Positions 38,452-44,604 of a stretch of 44,604 bases of DNA are shown here, piece after piece. The notes below the pieces were generated by a model. That model was not told the origin of the DNA. It saw only the letters and a list, made by a program, of their open reading frames with translations, and did not search any database. The DNA is taken from the NCBI GenBank assembly GCA_001556125.1, contig LSIG01000089.1, forward strand, positions 1 through 44,604, in the 5' to 3' direction. The DNA is from Rhizobiales bacterium CCH10-E5. GTDB lineage: Bacteria; Pseudomonadota; Alphaproteobacteria; Rhizobiales; Beijerinckiaceae. Made by a program: the position numbers and the translations under genes. Each line of letters starts with the position of its first letter. The first letter of the stretch is position 1.

Positions 38452-38709
38452 ATGGGACCGCGCGAGGCCAAGCACCTTGCCTTCATGATGGAGGTCGCAC
38501 TGCGCACCGCGCCGATCGGCGACGCGCGCTATGGCATGATCAGCGCCTATGGCGATGCCGCGCACCTGCTCGACGCGATCGCTACCGACATCCTCGAGAC
38601 CGGCCGCCCGTCCAAGGCCCGCGAGCAGCGGTACGAGGCCGTCAAGCGCTGCGCCGACCAGCTTTGGGCGTTCCGATCTTCGATCATGCCTTCCAAGGCG
38701 GAGGGCTGA
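38452..38709 (+). CDS. Small protein before the excisionase gene, unknown
   Basis: 85 residues. It is helical: KHLAFMMEVALRTA, a GDARYGMISAYGDAAHLLDAI stretch and a KAREQRYEAVKRCADQLWAF helix. It has a compact amphipathic look but no recognised motif. It ends one base before the excisionase-like gene. Confidence 0.52.
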   Translation: MGPREAKHLAFMMEVALRTAPIGDARYGMISAYGDAAHLLDAIATDILETGRPSKAREQRYEAVKRCADQLWAFRSSIMPSKAEG

Positions 38710-38710
38710 C

Positions 38711-38959
38711 ATGCCGCGCGCGCCGGTCACGCCCAGGTTGATGACGAAGGCTGAGGCCGCAGCCTATTGCGGCTTCACGCCCTCGCGCTTCCACCAGTTG
38801 GTCAAGGCGCGCCTGTTTCCCACAGCAATCCCCGGCACGACCAGATGGGATCGCCACGCGATCGACGCCGCGCTGGACAGGCTTTCTGGTCTCCAATCAG
38901 ATACGGCCCAATCCGCTCTAGACAGATGGTTGGCCGAGGATGGTTCGCGTGCGGCTTAA
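38711..38959 (+). CDS. Excisionase/AlpA-like HTH protein
   Basis: 82 residues from the ATG at 38711. Residues about 11-40 form the winged MerR/AlpA-type helix-turn-helix (MTKAEAAAYCGFTPSRFHQLV), followed by FPTAIPGTTRWDRHAIDAALD, as in many excisionases. It overlaps the integrase start by 20 bases. It is the likely directionality factor for excision. Confidence 0.75.
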   Translation: MPRAPVTPRLMTKAEAAAYCGFTPSRFHQLVKARLFPTAIPGTTRWDRHAIDAALDRLSGLQSDTAQSALDRWLAEDGSRAA

Positions 38960-40064
38960 GGGGCTCGCCAGCGCCCGTAAGAAGATGGCCGACGGGTCCG
39001 TGCGGACCTATTGGTATGCGTGGCGCGGCGGCCCGCGCATCGACGCGGAGCCGGGCTCGCCAGCCTTCATCGCCGAATACACCCGCCACGTCTCTGCGAA
39101 GCCGGCGGTCGCGCAGGCCGGCACGATCGCCGAACTGATCCGGCTCTACGAGGCGTCGTCCGATTACCCGAAGTCACAGGCGTCCGTCAGGGCCTATCGC
39201 ACCTATCTTGGGCTCATTGATCGCAAGTTCGGAACGATGCCGCTGGCGGCCCTTGAGGATCGCCGCACGCGCGGCGTGTTCAAGGACTGGCGCGACACGA
39301 TGAAGGCCACGCCGCGCAAGGCCGACTATGCCTGGAGCGTGCTCAACCGGCTGTTCAACTACGGCAAGGACCGGGGCGCCATTGCGACCAACCCCTGCGC
39401 CAAGGGCGGGCGCCTATCGCACGCCGATCGCACCGAGAATGTCTGGACCGACGCGGACATCGCCGCCGTCTTCGCCGTTGCCCCTTTCGAGGTCGCCATC
39501 GTCATCTTCGCCGCGCTCTGGACCGGCCAGCGCCAAGGCGACCTGCTGGGCCTCTCGCGCTCGCGCATCGTCAACGGCGTGCTCACGCTACGCCAAGGCA
39601 AGAAGGGCAAGCTCGTCACCATGCCCGTGGCCGGGCCGCTCGCCGAGGCGCTGGAACGCAACCCCAAGCGCGGCCCCGTGCTGTTCACAAACAGCGACGG
39701 CCTGCCATGGACCGAAGACGGGTTTCGCACGTCCTTCGGCCGCGTCAAGGAGAAGGCCGCGATCGGGGATCTGCACTTTCACGATCTACGCGGCACGTTC
39801 TCGAATCGAGCCGCGGCGGCCGGCGCCACCACAATCGAGATTGCCAGCTGCACCGGCCACGAGGTCGAGGGATCCAAGGCGCTGGGCGCGAGCTATCTGC
39901 ACCGCTCCCTGGAGCTTGCGACCAACTGCATCCGGCTCTTGGAGAAGAACGAAGCCGGGACGATTTTGCAAACCGCCATGCAGAACGTTGCAAACCGGCC
40001 CGAAAAGCCGGCGTCTGCGAAGATCAACCCGAGGGGAAGAAAGCGCGCGAAATCAATCGCCTAG
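38940..40064 (+). CDS. int: Tyrosine integrase
   Basis: 374 residues. Catalytic residues fit the tyrosine recombinase set: R198 (TGQRQGDLL), a beta-hairpin Lys near 222-224, H281/R284 in HFHDLRG, H307 in CTGHEV and Y319 in ASYLHRS. The N-terminal DNA-binding part (1-165) covers arm and core binding. The gene ends five bases from the tRNA-Lys 3' CCA, so the attachment core probably lies in the tRNA 3' half, which integration would rebuild. Confidence 0.93.
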   Translation: MVRVRLKGLASARKKMADGSVRTYWYAWRGGPRIDAEPGSPAFIAEYTRHVSAKPAVAQAGTIAELIRLYEASSDYPKSQASVRAYRTYLGLIDRKFGTMPLAALEDRRTRGVFKDWRDTMKATPRKADYAWSVLNRLFNYGKDRGAIATNPCAKGGRLSHADRTENVWTDADIAAVFAVAPFEVAIVIFAALWTGQRQGDLLGLSRSRIVNGVLTLRQGKKGKLVTMPVAGPLAEALERNPKRGPVLFTNSDGLPWTEDGFRTSFGRVKEKAAIGDLHFHDLRGTFSNRAAAAGATTIEIASCTGHEVEGSKALGASYLHRSLELATNCIRLLEKNEAGTILQTAMQNVANRPEKPASAKINPRGRKRAKSIA

Positions 40065-40069
40065 GTTCG

Positions 40070-40145
<76 letters not shown>

Positions 40146-40199
40146 ATACGCCACGAAGCGTAAGCCGTTCCGCGGGCTGGCCGCGTCAGGCAGGCCGGC

Positions 40200-40228
40200 G
40201 ATGTAGCAAAGCCCCCCGCCCCTGTCCA
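40200..40228 (-). promoter_or_regulatory. Promoter of the tRNA-Lys gene
   Basis: In the minus sense, TGGACA (40223-40228) as -35, a 17-base spacer, then TACATC (40200-40205) as -10. Start near 40193, about 48 bases before the tRNA. It lies on the host side, so tRNA expression would survive integration. Confidence 0.6.
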
Positions 40229-40254
40229 CCCACCTGTGACAGAAATATGTGAGG

Positions 40255-40276
40255 CCCGCGGCGAGACCGCCGCGGG
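40255..40276 (-). terminator. Terminator of the uracil permease gene
   Basis: CCCGCGGCG-AGAC-CGCCGCGGG, a perfect nine-base-pair stem with a four-base loop, lies 26 bases past the permease stop. It is followed in the minus sense by a partly T-rich stretch (CATATTTCTG). Confidence 0.7.
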
Positions 40277-40302
40277 CGCTGCCGAAGCGGTTAACGGGCG
40301 CC

Positions 40303-41577
40303 TCAGGCGGCCTTGCGGTTCAGCAGGTGATAGAGCGCGATCGCGCCGAAGGTCGCGGTGCCGATGCCGCCGAGCTCGAAGCCGAAGATCGGCAGCTTGA
40401 GATCGCCGGCGCCGAGAATCAGCGCGGTCGCGACTGTCAGCAGATTCTTCGGCTCGGAGAAGTCGACCTTGCTCTCGACCCAGATGCGCCCGGCCGTCGC
40501 CGCGATCAGGCCGAAGACCACGATCGCGAGGCCGCCCAGCACCGCCACGGGAATGGTGCCGATCACCGCGCCGAATTTCGGCGAGAAGCCCAGCGCCAAC
40601 GCGATCATGCCGGCCGCGACGAAGACGAGCGTCGAATAGACCCGCGTCACCGCCATCACGCCCATGTTCTCGGCATAGGTGGTCACGCCGGTGCCGCCGC
40701 CCGATCCCGCAATCATGGTGGCGACGCCGTCGGCGATGAAGCCCCGCCCGATCAGCGGATCGAGATTGCGCCCGGTCATCACAGCGATACCCTTGATGTG
40801 GCCGAGATTCTCGGCGACCAGGATGATCGCGACCGGGGCGATCAGCGCGATGGCGCGCCCGTCGAACACCGGCGCGACGAAGTTCGGCAGGCCGAACCAG
40901 GGCGCCGCTGCCACCCGCGCGAAATCGACCGGCGGGGCGCCGAAGCTCGACGCCGTCAACGCATAGACGAGATAGGCGAGGAAGCCGCCGATCAGGATCG
41001 GCAGGCGCTGGGCGAGGCCGCGGCTGTAAACGGCGACGACCGCCACCGAAACCACGGTGAACAGCGCGATCCACTTCGTGTAGGGGCTGGCCGAGATCAT
41101 GTTCATCGCGACCGCGGTCAGATTGAGACCGATCGCGGCCACGACCGCGCCGGTCACCACCGGCGGCAGCAGCCGCTCGATCCAGCCCGTTCCGACCGCC
41201 TGCACGATGACGCCGATCACGGCGTAGAGCGCGCCGCAGGCGATGATTCCGCCCAGCGCCACCCCGATATTCGCATTGGGTCCCGAGCCGGCATAGCCGG
41301 TCGCCGCGATCACCACGCCGATGAAGGCGAAGGACGAGCCGAGATAGCTCGGCAGCTGCCCGCGCGTGACGATGAAGAACAGCAGCGTCGCGACGCCCGA
41401 GAAGAAGATCGCGACGTTCGGATCGAACCCCATCAGGATCGGCGCCAGAGCGGTCGCACCGAACATGGCGACGACATGCTGCAGCCCGGCGATGAAGGTC
41501 TGCCCCACCGGCATCCGCTCGTCGGGCATCACTGCGCCCGAGGTCTTCAGGGTCCAGTTCGGAAAATAGCCGGCCAT
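40303..41577 (-). CDS. uraA: Uracil/pyrimidine permease (NCS2, UraA-type)
   Basis: 424 residues from the ATG at 41577; a GTG two codons earlier is also in frame. It is a multi-pass membrane protein of the NCS2 family. Key motifs: an N-terminal QHVVAMFGAT, an AENLGHIKG segment matching the UraA substrate-binding Glu helix, and GVTTYAENMGVM with the second Glu. Such proteins take up uracil by proton symport. It is a host gene, outside the prophage. Confidence 0.88.
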   Translation of the reverse strand: MAGYFPNWTLKTSGAVMPDERMPVGQTFIAGLQHVVAMFGATALAPILMGFDPNVAIFFSGVATLLFFIVTRGQLPSYLGSSFAFIGVVIAATGYAGSGPNANIGVALGGIIACGALYAVIGVIVQAVGTGWIERLLPPVVTGAVVAAIGLNLTAVAMNMISASPYTKWIALFTVVSVAVVAVYSRGLAQRLPILIGGFLAYLVYALTASSFGAPPVDFARVAAAPWFGLPNFVAPVFDGRAIALIAPVAIILVAENLGHIKGIAVMTGRNLDPLIGRGFIADGVATMIAGSGGGTGVTTYAENMGVMAVTRVYSTLVFVAAGMIALALGFSPKFGAVIGTIPVAVLGGLAIVVFGLIAATAGRIWVESKVDFSEPKNLLTVATALILGAGDLKLPIFGFELGGIGTATFGAIALYHLLNRKAA

Positions 41578-41705
41578 CGCCACCGCTCCACGTCAGGGGT
41601 CGGCCGCCGCGGGCGGCCGCTCATGGAGCGAGATGAAGGCAAGATGCGGGCCCGCGCCAGATCAGGCCGCCGTCATCCACCGGATTCAGGCGAGATGACG
41701 CCGCT

Positions 41706-41855
41706 CGTCTTTCCGGGGCGGGCCGAAGGCCCGAGCCGGAACCCATGAACACCGTCCGCCAAGGAAAAGGCGCGGGGCCGCGGTCACGTCGTCATCAAGC
41801 CTTGGCGGTTATAGGTTCCGGGCTCGAGCGCTGCGCGCTCGCCCCGGAATGACGG
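41706..41855. repeat. Large palindromic repeat (CCGGAATGAC-type)
   Basis: Two imperfect inverted arms of about 45 bp (41706-41750 and 41810-41855) share the pattern TTTCCGGGGC...GAGC-CGGAACC, and the right arm ends in CCCCGGAATGACGG. They flank a 60-bp centre. Similar elements are repeated many times in Hyphomicrobiales genomes. This one lies between leuA and the permease gene and may end leuA transcription. Confidence 0.6.
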
Positions 41856-41872
41856 TCTTGGTTCCCCAGCCC

Positions 41873-43456
41873 CTACTCCGCCGCCGCCTGGGCGTGCAGG
41901 CGCGAGCCCTTGGCCATCAGTTTGTTGAGCGCGACGAGATAGGCCTTGGCCGAGGAGACCAGCGTGTCGGGGTCCGCCCCGCGGCCGGTGACCGACGAGC
42001 CGTCATGGGTCAGCCGCACGGTCACCTCGGCCTGCGCGTCGGTGCCCTCGGTGACGGCATGGACGTCGTAGAGCTCCAGCGTCGCCTCATGCGGCACGAT
42101 CGTCTTGATCGCGTTGAAGATCGCGTCGACCGGCCCGTTGCCCTCGACCTCCTCGGTGACGAAGCGGCCGTCGACATCGAGCTTCATCGTCGCGCGCTGC
42201 GGTCCGCGTGTGCCGGCCATTACCGTCAGCGAGACCAGCTTCACGCGGTCATGGGCGGAGGCCAGGTTCTCGTCGACCAGCGCCTCGATATCCTCGTCAT
42301 AGACATGCTTCTTGCGGTCGGCGAGCGCCTTGAAGCGGGTGAAGGCGTCCTCCATCTGGTTCTCGCCCAGATCGTAGCCCATCTCCTTCAGCTTCGAGCG
42401 GAAGGCGGCGCGGCCGGAATGCTTGCCCATCACCAGCGAGGTCTTGGTGACGCCGACCGAGGCCGGCGTCATGATCTCATAGGTGGTCTGGTTCTTCAGC
42501 ATCCCGTCCTGATGGATGCCGCTCTCATGGGCGAAAGCGTTCCGCCCGACGATCGCCTTGTTGTACTGCACCGGGAAGGCGCAGGCGCCGGAGACGGCGC
42601 GCGAGGTTTTCATCAGCAGCGTCGAGTCGATGCCGGTGTCATAGGGCAGCACGTCGCCGCGCACGCGCAGCGCCATCACCACCTCTTCCAGCGCGGCGTT
42701 GCCGGCGCGCTCGCCGATTCCGTTGATCGTGCATTCGACCTGGCGCGCCCCGCCCTCGATGCCGGCGATCGAGTTGGCGACCGCGAGCCCCAGATCATTG
42801 TGGCAATGCACCGAGAAGATTGCCTTGTCGGCATTGGGCACGCGCTCGCGCACCTGCCGGAACATCGCGCGATACTCGTCCGGCGTGGCGTAGCCGACCG
42901 TATCGGGCAGGTTGATCGTGGTCGCGCCGGCGCGGATCGCGGCCTCGACCGCGCGGCAGAGATAGTCGATCGGCGTGCGGGTGGCGTCCATCGCCGACCA
43001 TTCGACATCCTCGACCAGATTGCGCGCCTGCGCGACGGTCTTGGTGATGATCTCCAGCACCTCCTCCTGCGACTTGCGCATCTGGTGCTCGAGATGGATC
43101 GGCGAGGTCGAGACGAAGGTGTGGATGCGCGGCTTGCCGGCATGGCGCACCGCCTCGCCGGCCCGCGCGATGTCGCCCGGGATGGCCCGCGCCAGGCCGG
43201 CGATGGTCGAGCGCTTGCTGCGCCGGGCGATCTCTGAGACCGCTTCGAAGTCGCCCTCCGAGGCGATCGGGAAGCCAGCCTCGATAATGTCGACGCCCAT
43301 CGTGTCCAGCATCTCGGCGACCTCGAGCTTTTCCTCGAAGGTCATCGTCGCGCCGGGGCACTGCTCGCCGTCGCGCAGCGTGGTGTCGAAGATCAGCACG
43401 CGCTCTTTCGAGGAAGCGGGCGTCGAGGCGCCGTGGCTGTGGGTCGGTTCGGTCAT
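41873..43456 (-). CDS. leuA: 2-isopropylmalate synthase
   Basis: 527 residues, the usual length for the long LeuA type. [16 protein letters not shown] (23-38) is the catalytic metal-binding motif of the HMGL-like TIM barrel. The C-terminal ~130 residues are the LeuA regulatory domain for leucine feedback. It makes 2-isopropylmalate from acetyl-CoA and 2-oxoisovalerate, the first step of leucine synthesis. A possible leucine leader lies upstream. Confidence 0.95.
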   Translation of the reverse strand: MTEPTHSHGASTPASSKERVLIFDTTLRDGEQCPGATMTFEEKLEVAEMLDTMGVDIIEAGFPIASEGDFEAVSEIARRSKRSTIAGLARAIPGDIARAGEAVRHAGKPRIHTFVSTSPIHLEHQMRKSQEEVLEIITKTVAQARNLVEDVEWSAMDATRTPIDYLCRAVEAAIRAGATTINLPDTVGYATPDEYRAMFRQVRERVPNADKAIFSVHCHNDLGLAVANSIAGIEGGARQVECTINGIGERAGNAALEEVVMALRVRGDVLPYDTGIDSTLLMKTSRAVSGACAFPVQYNKAIVGRNAFAHESGIHQDGMLKNQTTYEIMTPASVGVTKTSLVMGKHSGRAAFRSKLKEMGYDLGENQMEDAFTRFKALADRKKHVYDEDIEALVDENLASAHDRVKLVSLTVMAGTRGPQRATMKLDVDGRFVTEEVEGNGPVDAIFNAIKTIVPHEATLELYDVHAVTEGTDAQAEVTVRLTHDGSSVTGRGADPDTLVSSAKAYLVALNKLMAKGSRLHAQAAAE

Positions 43457-43459
43457 GGT

Positions 43460-43620
43460 CGTGATCCTGAAAGAGCTGGCGCCGCTCTCGTCGGATGCTG
43501 GCGCCTCAAATCGGAAAGGTCGTTCTCGTCACTCCCCTGAGCGCCCAGGCATGCATGCCCGGCCGGCCCTCAGGGGCGGCTAAGGAGAAGAAGCAGACCG
43601 AGGCTGGAGACGGGACGCGC
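43460..43620 (-). promoter_or_regulatory. Possible leucine attenuator of leuA
   Basis: In the minus sense a run of five Leu codons (CTG CTT CTT CTC CTT, 43582-43596) is followed by a TGA (43570-43572) that lies inside an eight-base-pair stem (CCCCTGAG/CTCAGGGG, 43534-43541 and 43569-43576). A GGCGCC self-pairing stem follows near 43478-43505. This fits leader-peptide attenuation. No ATG or GTG start is visible for the peptide (a TTG is far upstream), which weakens the claim. The full 381-bp gap to the next gene (43457-43837) holds nothing else I can support. Confidence 0.4.
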
Positions 43621-43837
43621 GCGCAGGCCCGCGATCCGCGCAGGAGCGCGGCCGGAAGGCGAAGCGGGGGCGAACGTCTGGGACAAGCGGAATCCTCGAA
43701 GACCGTGGAACGATGTAGCCGAAAACGGGAGCCGCGCGCAAGCATATGTCGCAGGCCGCCGCAGCGTTGGGAGCCCGGCGGCGCTGCCCCTATTATCGGC
43801 GTCGTATGCGCGGGCCGGCGAGTCGGCGCGGCGGGGG

Positions 43838-44488
43838 ATGCGGGCGATGCTGACCTATAACCGCTGGGCGATCGGCCTCGCCTTCTGCCTGTCTGGCCTC
43901 GCCGGCTATATCGACACGATCGGCTTCATCAGCCTCGGCGGCTTCTTCGTCTCCTTCATGAGCGGCAACACCACGCGGCTCGGCATCGAGCTCGCCGGGC
44001 TGAAGGGCGGCGGCATCGCCACCGCGGCGCTGATCCTCGTCCTCTTCGTGCTCGGCGTGATCTGCGGCTCGGTCGCCGGCCATTTCGGCGGCCGGCGGCG
44101 CAAATCCGCCGTGCTCTGGGTGGTGGCGCTGGCGCTCGCCGTCGCCGCGAGCCTCGACCAGATCGGCCTGAGCTTCGCCGGCGCCGCCATGCTCGCCTTC
44201 GCCATGGGCGCGGAGAACGGCGTCTTCCAGCGCGACGGCGAGGTCACCATCGCGCTCACCTACATGACCGGGACGCTGGTCAAGATGGGCCAGCGCATCG
44301 CGGGCGCCCTGCTCGGCGGGCCGAAACTCGCCTGGGTCCGCCATTTCCTGCTCTGGATCGGCCTGCTGACCGGCTGCATCAACGGCGCCGTCGCGCATTA
44401 CCTCGTCGGCCAGGGCGCGGTCTGGCTGGCGGCTCTGGCGGCCGGGATCTTCGCGCTCGCTTTGCCCTTCCTGCCGCTGGACGATTGA
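43838..44488 (+). CDS. DUF1275 (YoaK-type) membrane protein
   Basis: 216 residues; a start at 43847 is also possible. It has about six predicted membrane helices (for example ALILVLFVLGVICGSVAGHF and VWLAALAAGIFALALPFL), with the DUF1275 pattern GYIDTIGFISLGGFFVSFMSGNTTRLG (24-50) near the N-terminus. The function of the family is unknown. It is a host gene, divergent from leuA. Confidence 0.85.
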   Translation: MRAMLTYNRWAIGLAFCLSGLAGYIDTIGFISLGGFFVSFMSGNTTRLGIELAGLKGGGIATAALILVLFVLGVICGSVAGHFGGRRRKSAVLWVVALALAVAASLDQIGLSFAGAAMLAFAMGAENGVFQRDGEVTIALTYMTGTLVKMGQRIAGALLGGPKLAWVRHFLLWIGLLTGCINGAVAHYLVGQGAVWLAALAAGIFALALPFLPLDD

Positions 44489-44604
44489 GCGGGCCTTGGA
44501 CCCTACTCTCACGCGTGGAAATAGGGCTCGTTCCCTCCCCCCGCGTGCGGTGGGGAGGGAACGAGCCCTATTTCCACGCGTGAGAGTAGGGTCCAAGGCC
44601 CGCT
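44488..44604. repeat. Perfect inverted repeat of 53-bp arms at the window edge
   Basis: Left arm 44488-44540 and right arm 44552-44604 are perfect reverse complements, with an 11-base loop (CCGCGTGCGGT) that itself can form a four-base-pair stem. It begins at the last base of the DUF1275 stop codon and ends at the last base of the window. It could be a strong terminator, a repeated palindromic element or a foldback assembly artefact. Confidence 0.8.

Larger units (their letters stand above)
1..40069. mobile_element. Temperate myovirus-like prophage, left end outside the window
   Basis: A continuous phage gene set runs from tail fibres at position 1 to a tyrosine integrase ending at 40064, five bases from the CCA end of a tRNA-Lys gene. 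The layout is a minus-strand late module, a minus-strand early operon, a divergent repressor region and a plus-strand recombination and integration module. A sheath, baseplate J, a Gp138-type spike and a gp25-like wedge indicate a contractile tail. No holin, endolysin or spanin is seen, and no second copy of the tRNA 3' end is present, so the left part of the element, its lysis genes and the other attachment site should lie before position 1. No large lesion is visible in the essential genes, so the element may be functional. Confidence 0.93.

Noticed and set aside
40249..41748. 499-codon open frame on the plus strand
   Set aside because: It is antisense to the uracil permease and consists largely of His, Asp and Arg.
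41849..43237. 462-codon open frame on the plus strand
   Set aside because: It is antisense to leuA, with low-complexity Arg/Val/Asp composition.
43506..43745. 79-codon frame upstream of leuA
   Set aside because: It has an ATG but lacks any leader or domain pattern; the Leu run is in a different frame.

Overview
The window is a GC-rich stretch of an alphaproteobacterial chromosome, probably order Hyphomicrobiales. A GcrA-type regulator and a GapR-like protein support the class; a large CCGGAATGAC-type palindromic repeat next to leuA suggests the order. The genus cannot be fixed from sequence alone. Positions 1 to about 40,069 are most of one temperate phage with a contractile tail (myovirus-like). 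It sits against the 3' end of a tRNA-Lys(CTT) gene. Its left end lies outside the window, and no lysis genes are visible, so they are expected to the left of position 1. Positions 40,070-44,604 are host chromosome.

Late region (1-21,233, minus strand). Read in the direction of transcription it runs: terminase small and large subunits, DUF1073 portal with a C-terminal 2H-phosphoesterase (Acb1-like) domain, Mu gpF-like head protein, DUF2213 protease with a likely nested scaffold gene, cement protein, DUF2184 capsid, DUF4054 and other connectors, DUF3383 sheath, tube, tail chaperone with a programmed -1 frameshift, tape measure, Dit-like, plug, hub, Gp138 spike, gp25-like wedge, baseplate J, DUF2612 protein and tail fibres. 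Two cargo-like genes interrupt it: a predicted exported protein (8266-8646) and a small plus-strand coiled-coil gene (9539-9733).

Control hub (21,234-21,891). This 658-bp gene-free stretch holds hairpins, two related 26-bp palindromes and three sites phased at 21 bp. It lies between the late operon and a plus-strand stand-alone Cas2-fold gene (21892-22164).

Early-left operon (22,177-30,642, minus strand). It carries a Cro-like protein, a CII-like regulator, a GapR-like protein, GcrA, a RuvC-like resolvase, an HTH protein, a TOPRIM primase, a SLOG/DUF2493 protein and a RecA-fold ATPase, mostly joined by 4-base overlaps. Immunity region: an S24-type repressor (30728-31447, plus strand) and five operator copies of CGGTA-N4-TACCG form. 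Three lie at 30,655-30,725 and two at 31,975-32,016. At both controlled promoters one copy fills the -35/-10 spacer.

Early-right operon (32,059-40,064, plus strand). It encodes a YqaJ-type exonuclease and RecT annealase pair, an orphan NPPF adenine methyltransferase, a 5'(3')-deoxyribonucleotidase, a DUF4326 protein, an excisionase-like HTH protein, a tyrosine integrase and several unknown small proteins.

Host flank: tRNA-Lys with its promoter, a UraA-type uracil permease, a palindromic repeat, leuA with a possible leucine attenuator, a DUF1275 membrane protein, and a perfect inverted repeat of 53-bp arms that ends exactly at the window edge.

The most noteworthy items are the portal-Acb1-like fusion, the stand-alone Cas2-like gene beside an unexplained control region, the phage GcrA plus GapR-like plus adenine methyltransferase set (possible capture of cell-cycle control), the UUUUUUC frameshift site, and the two-locus operator system.
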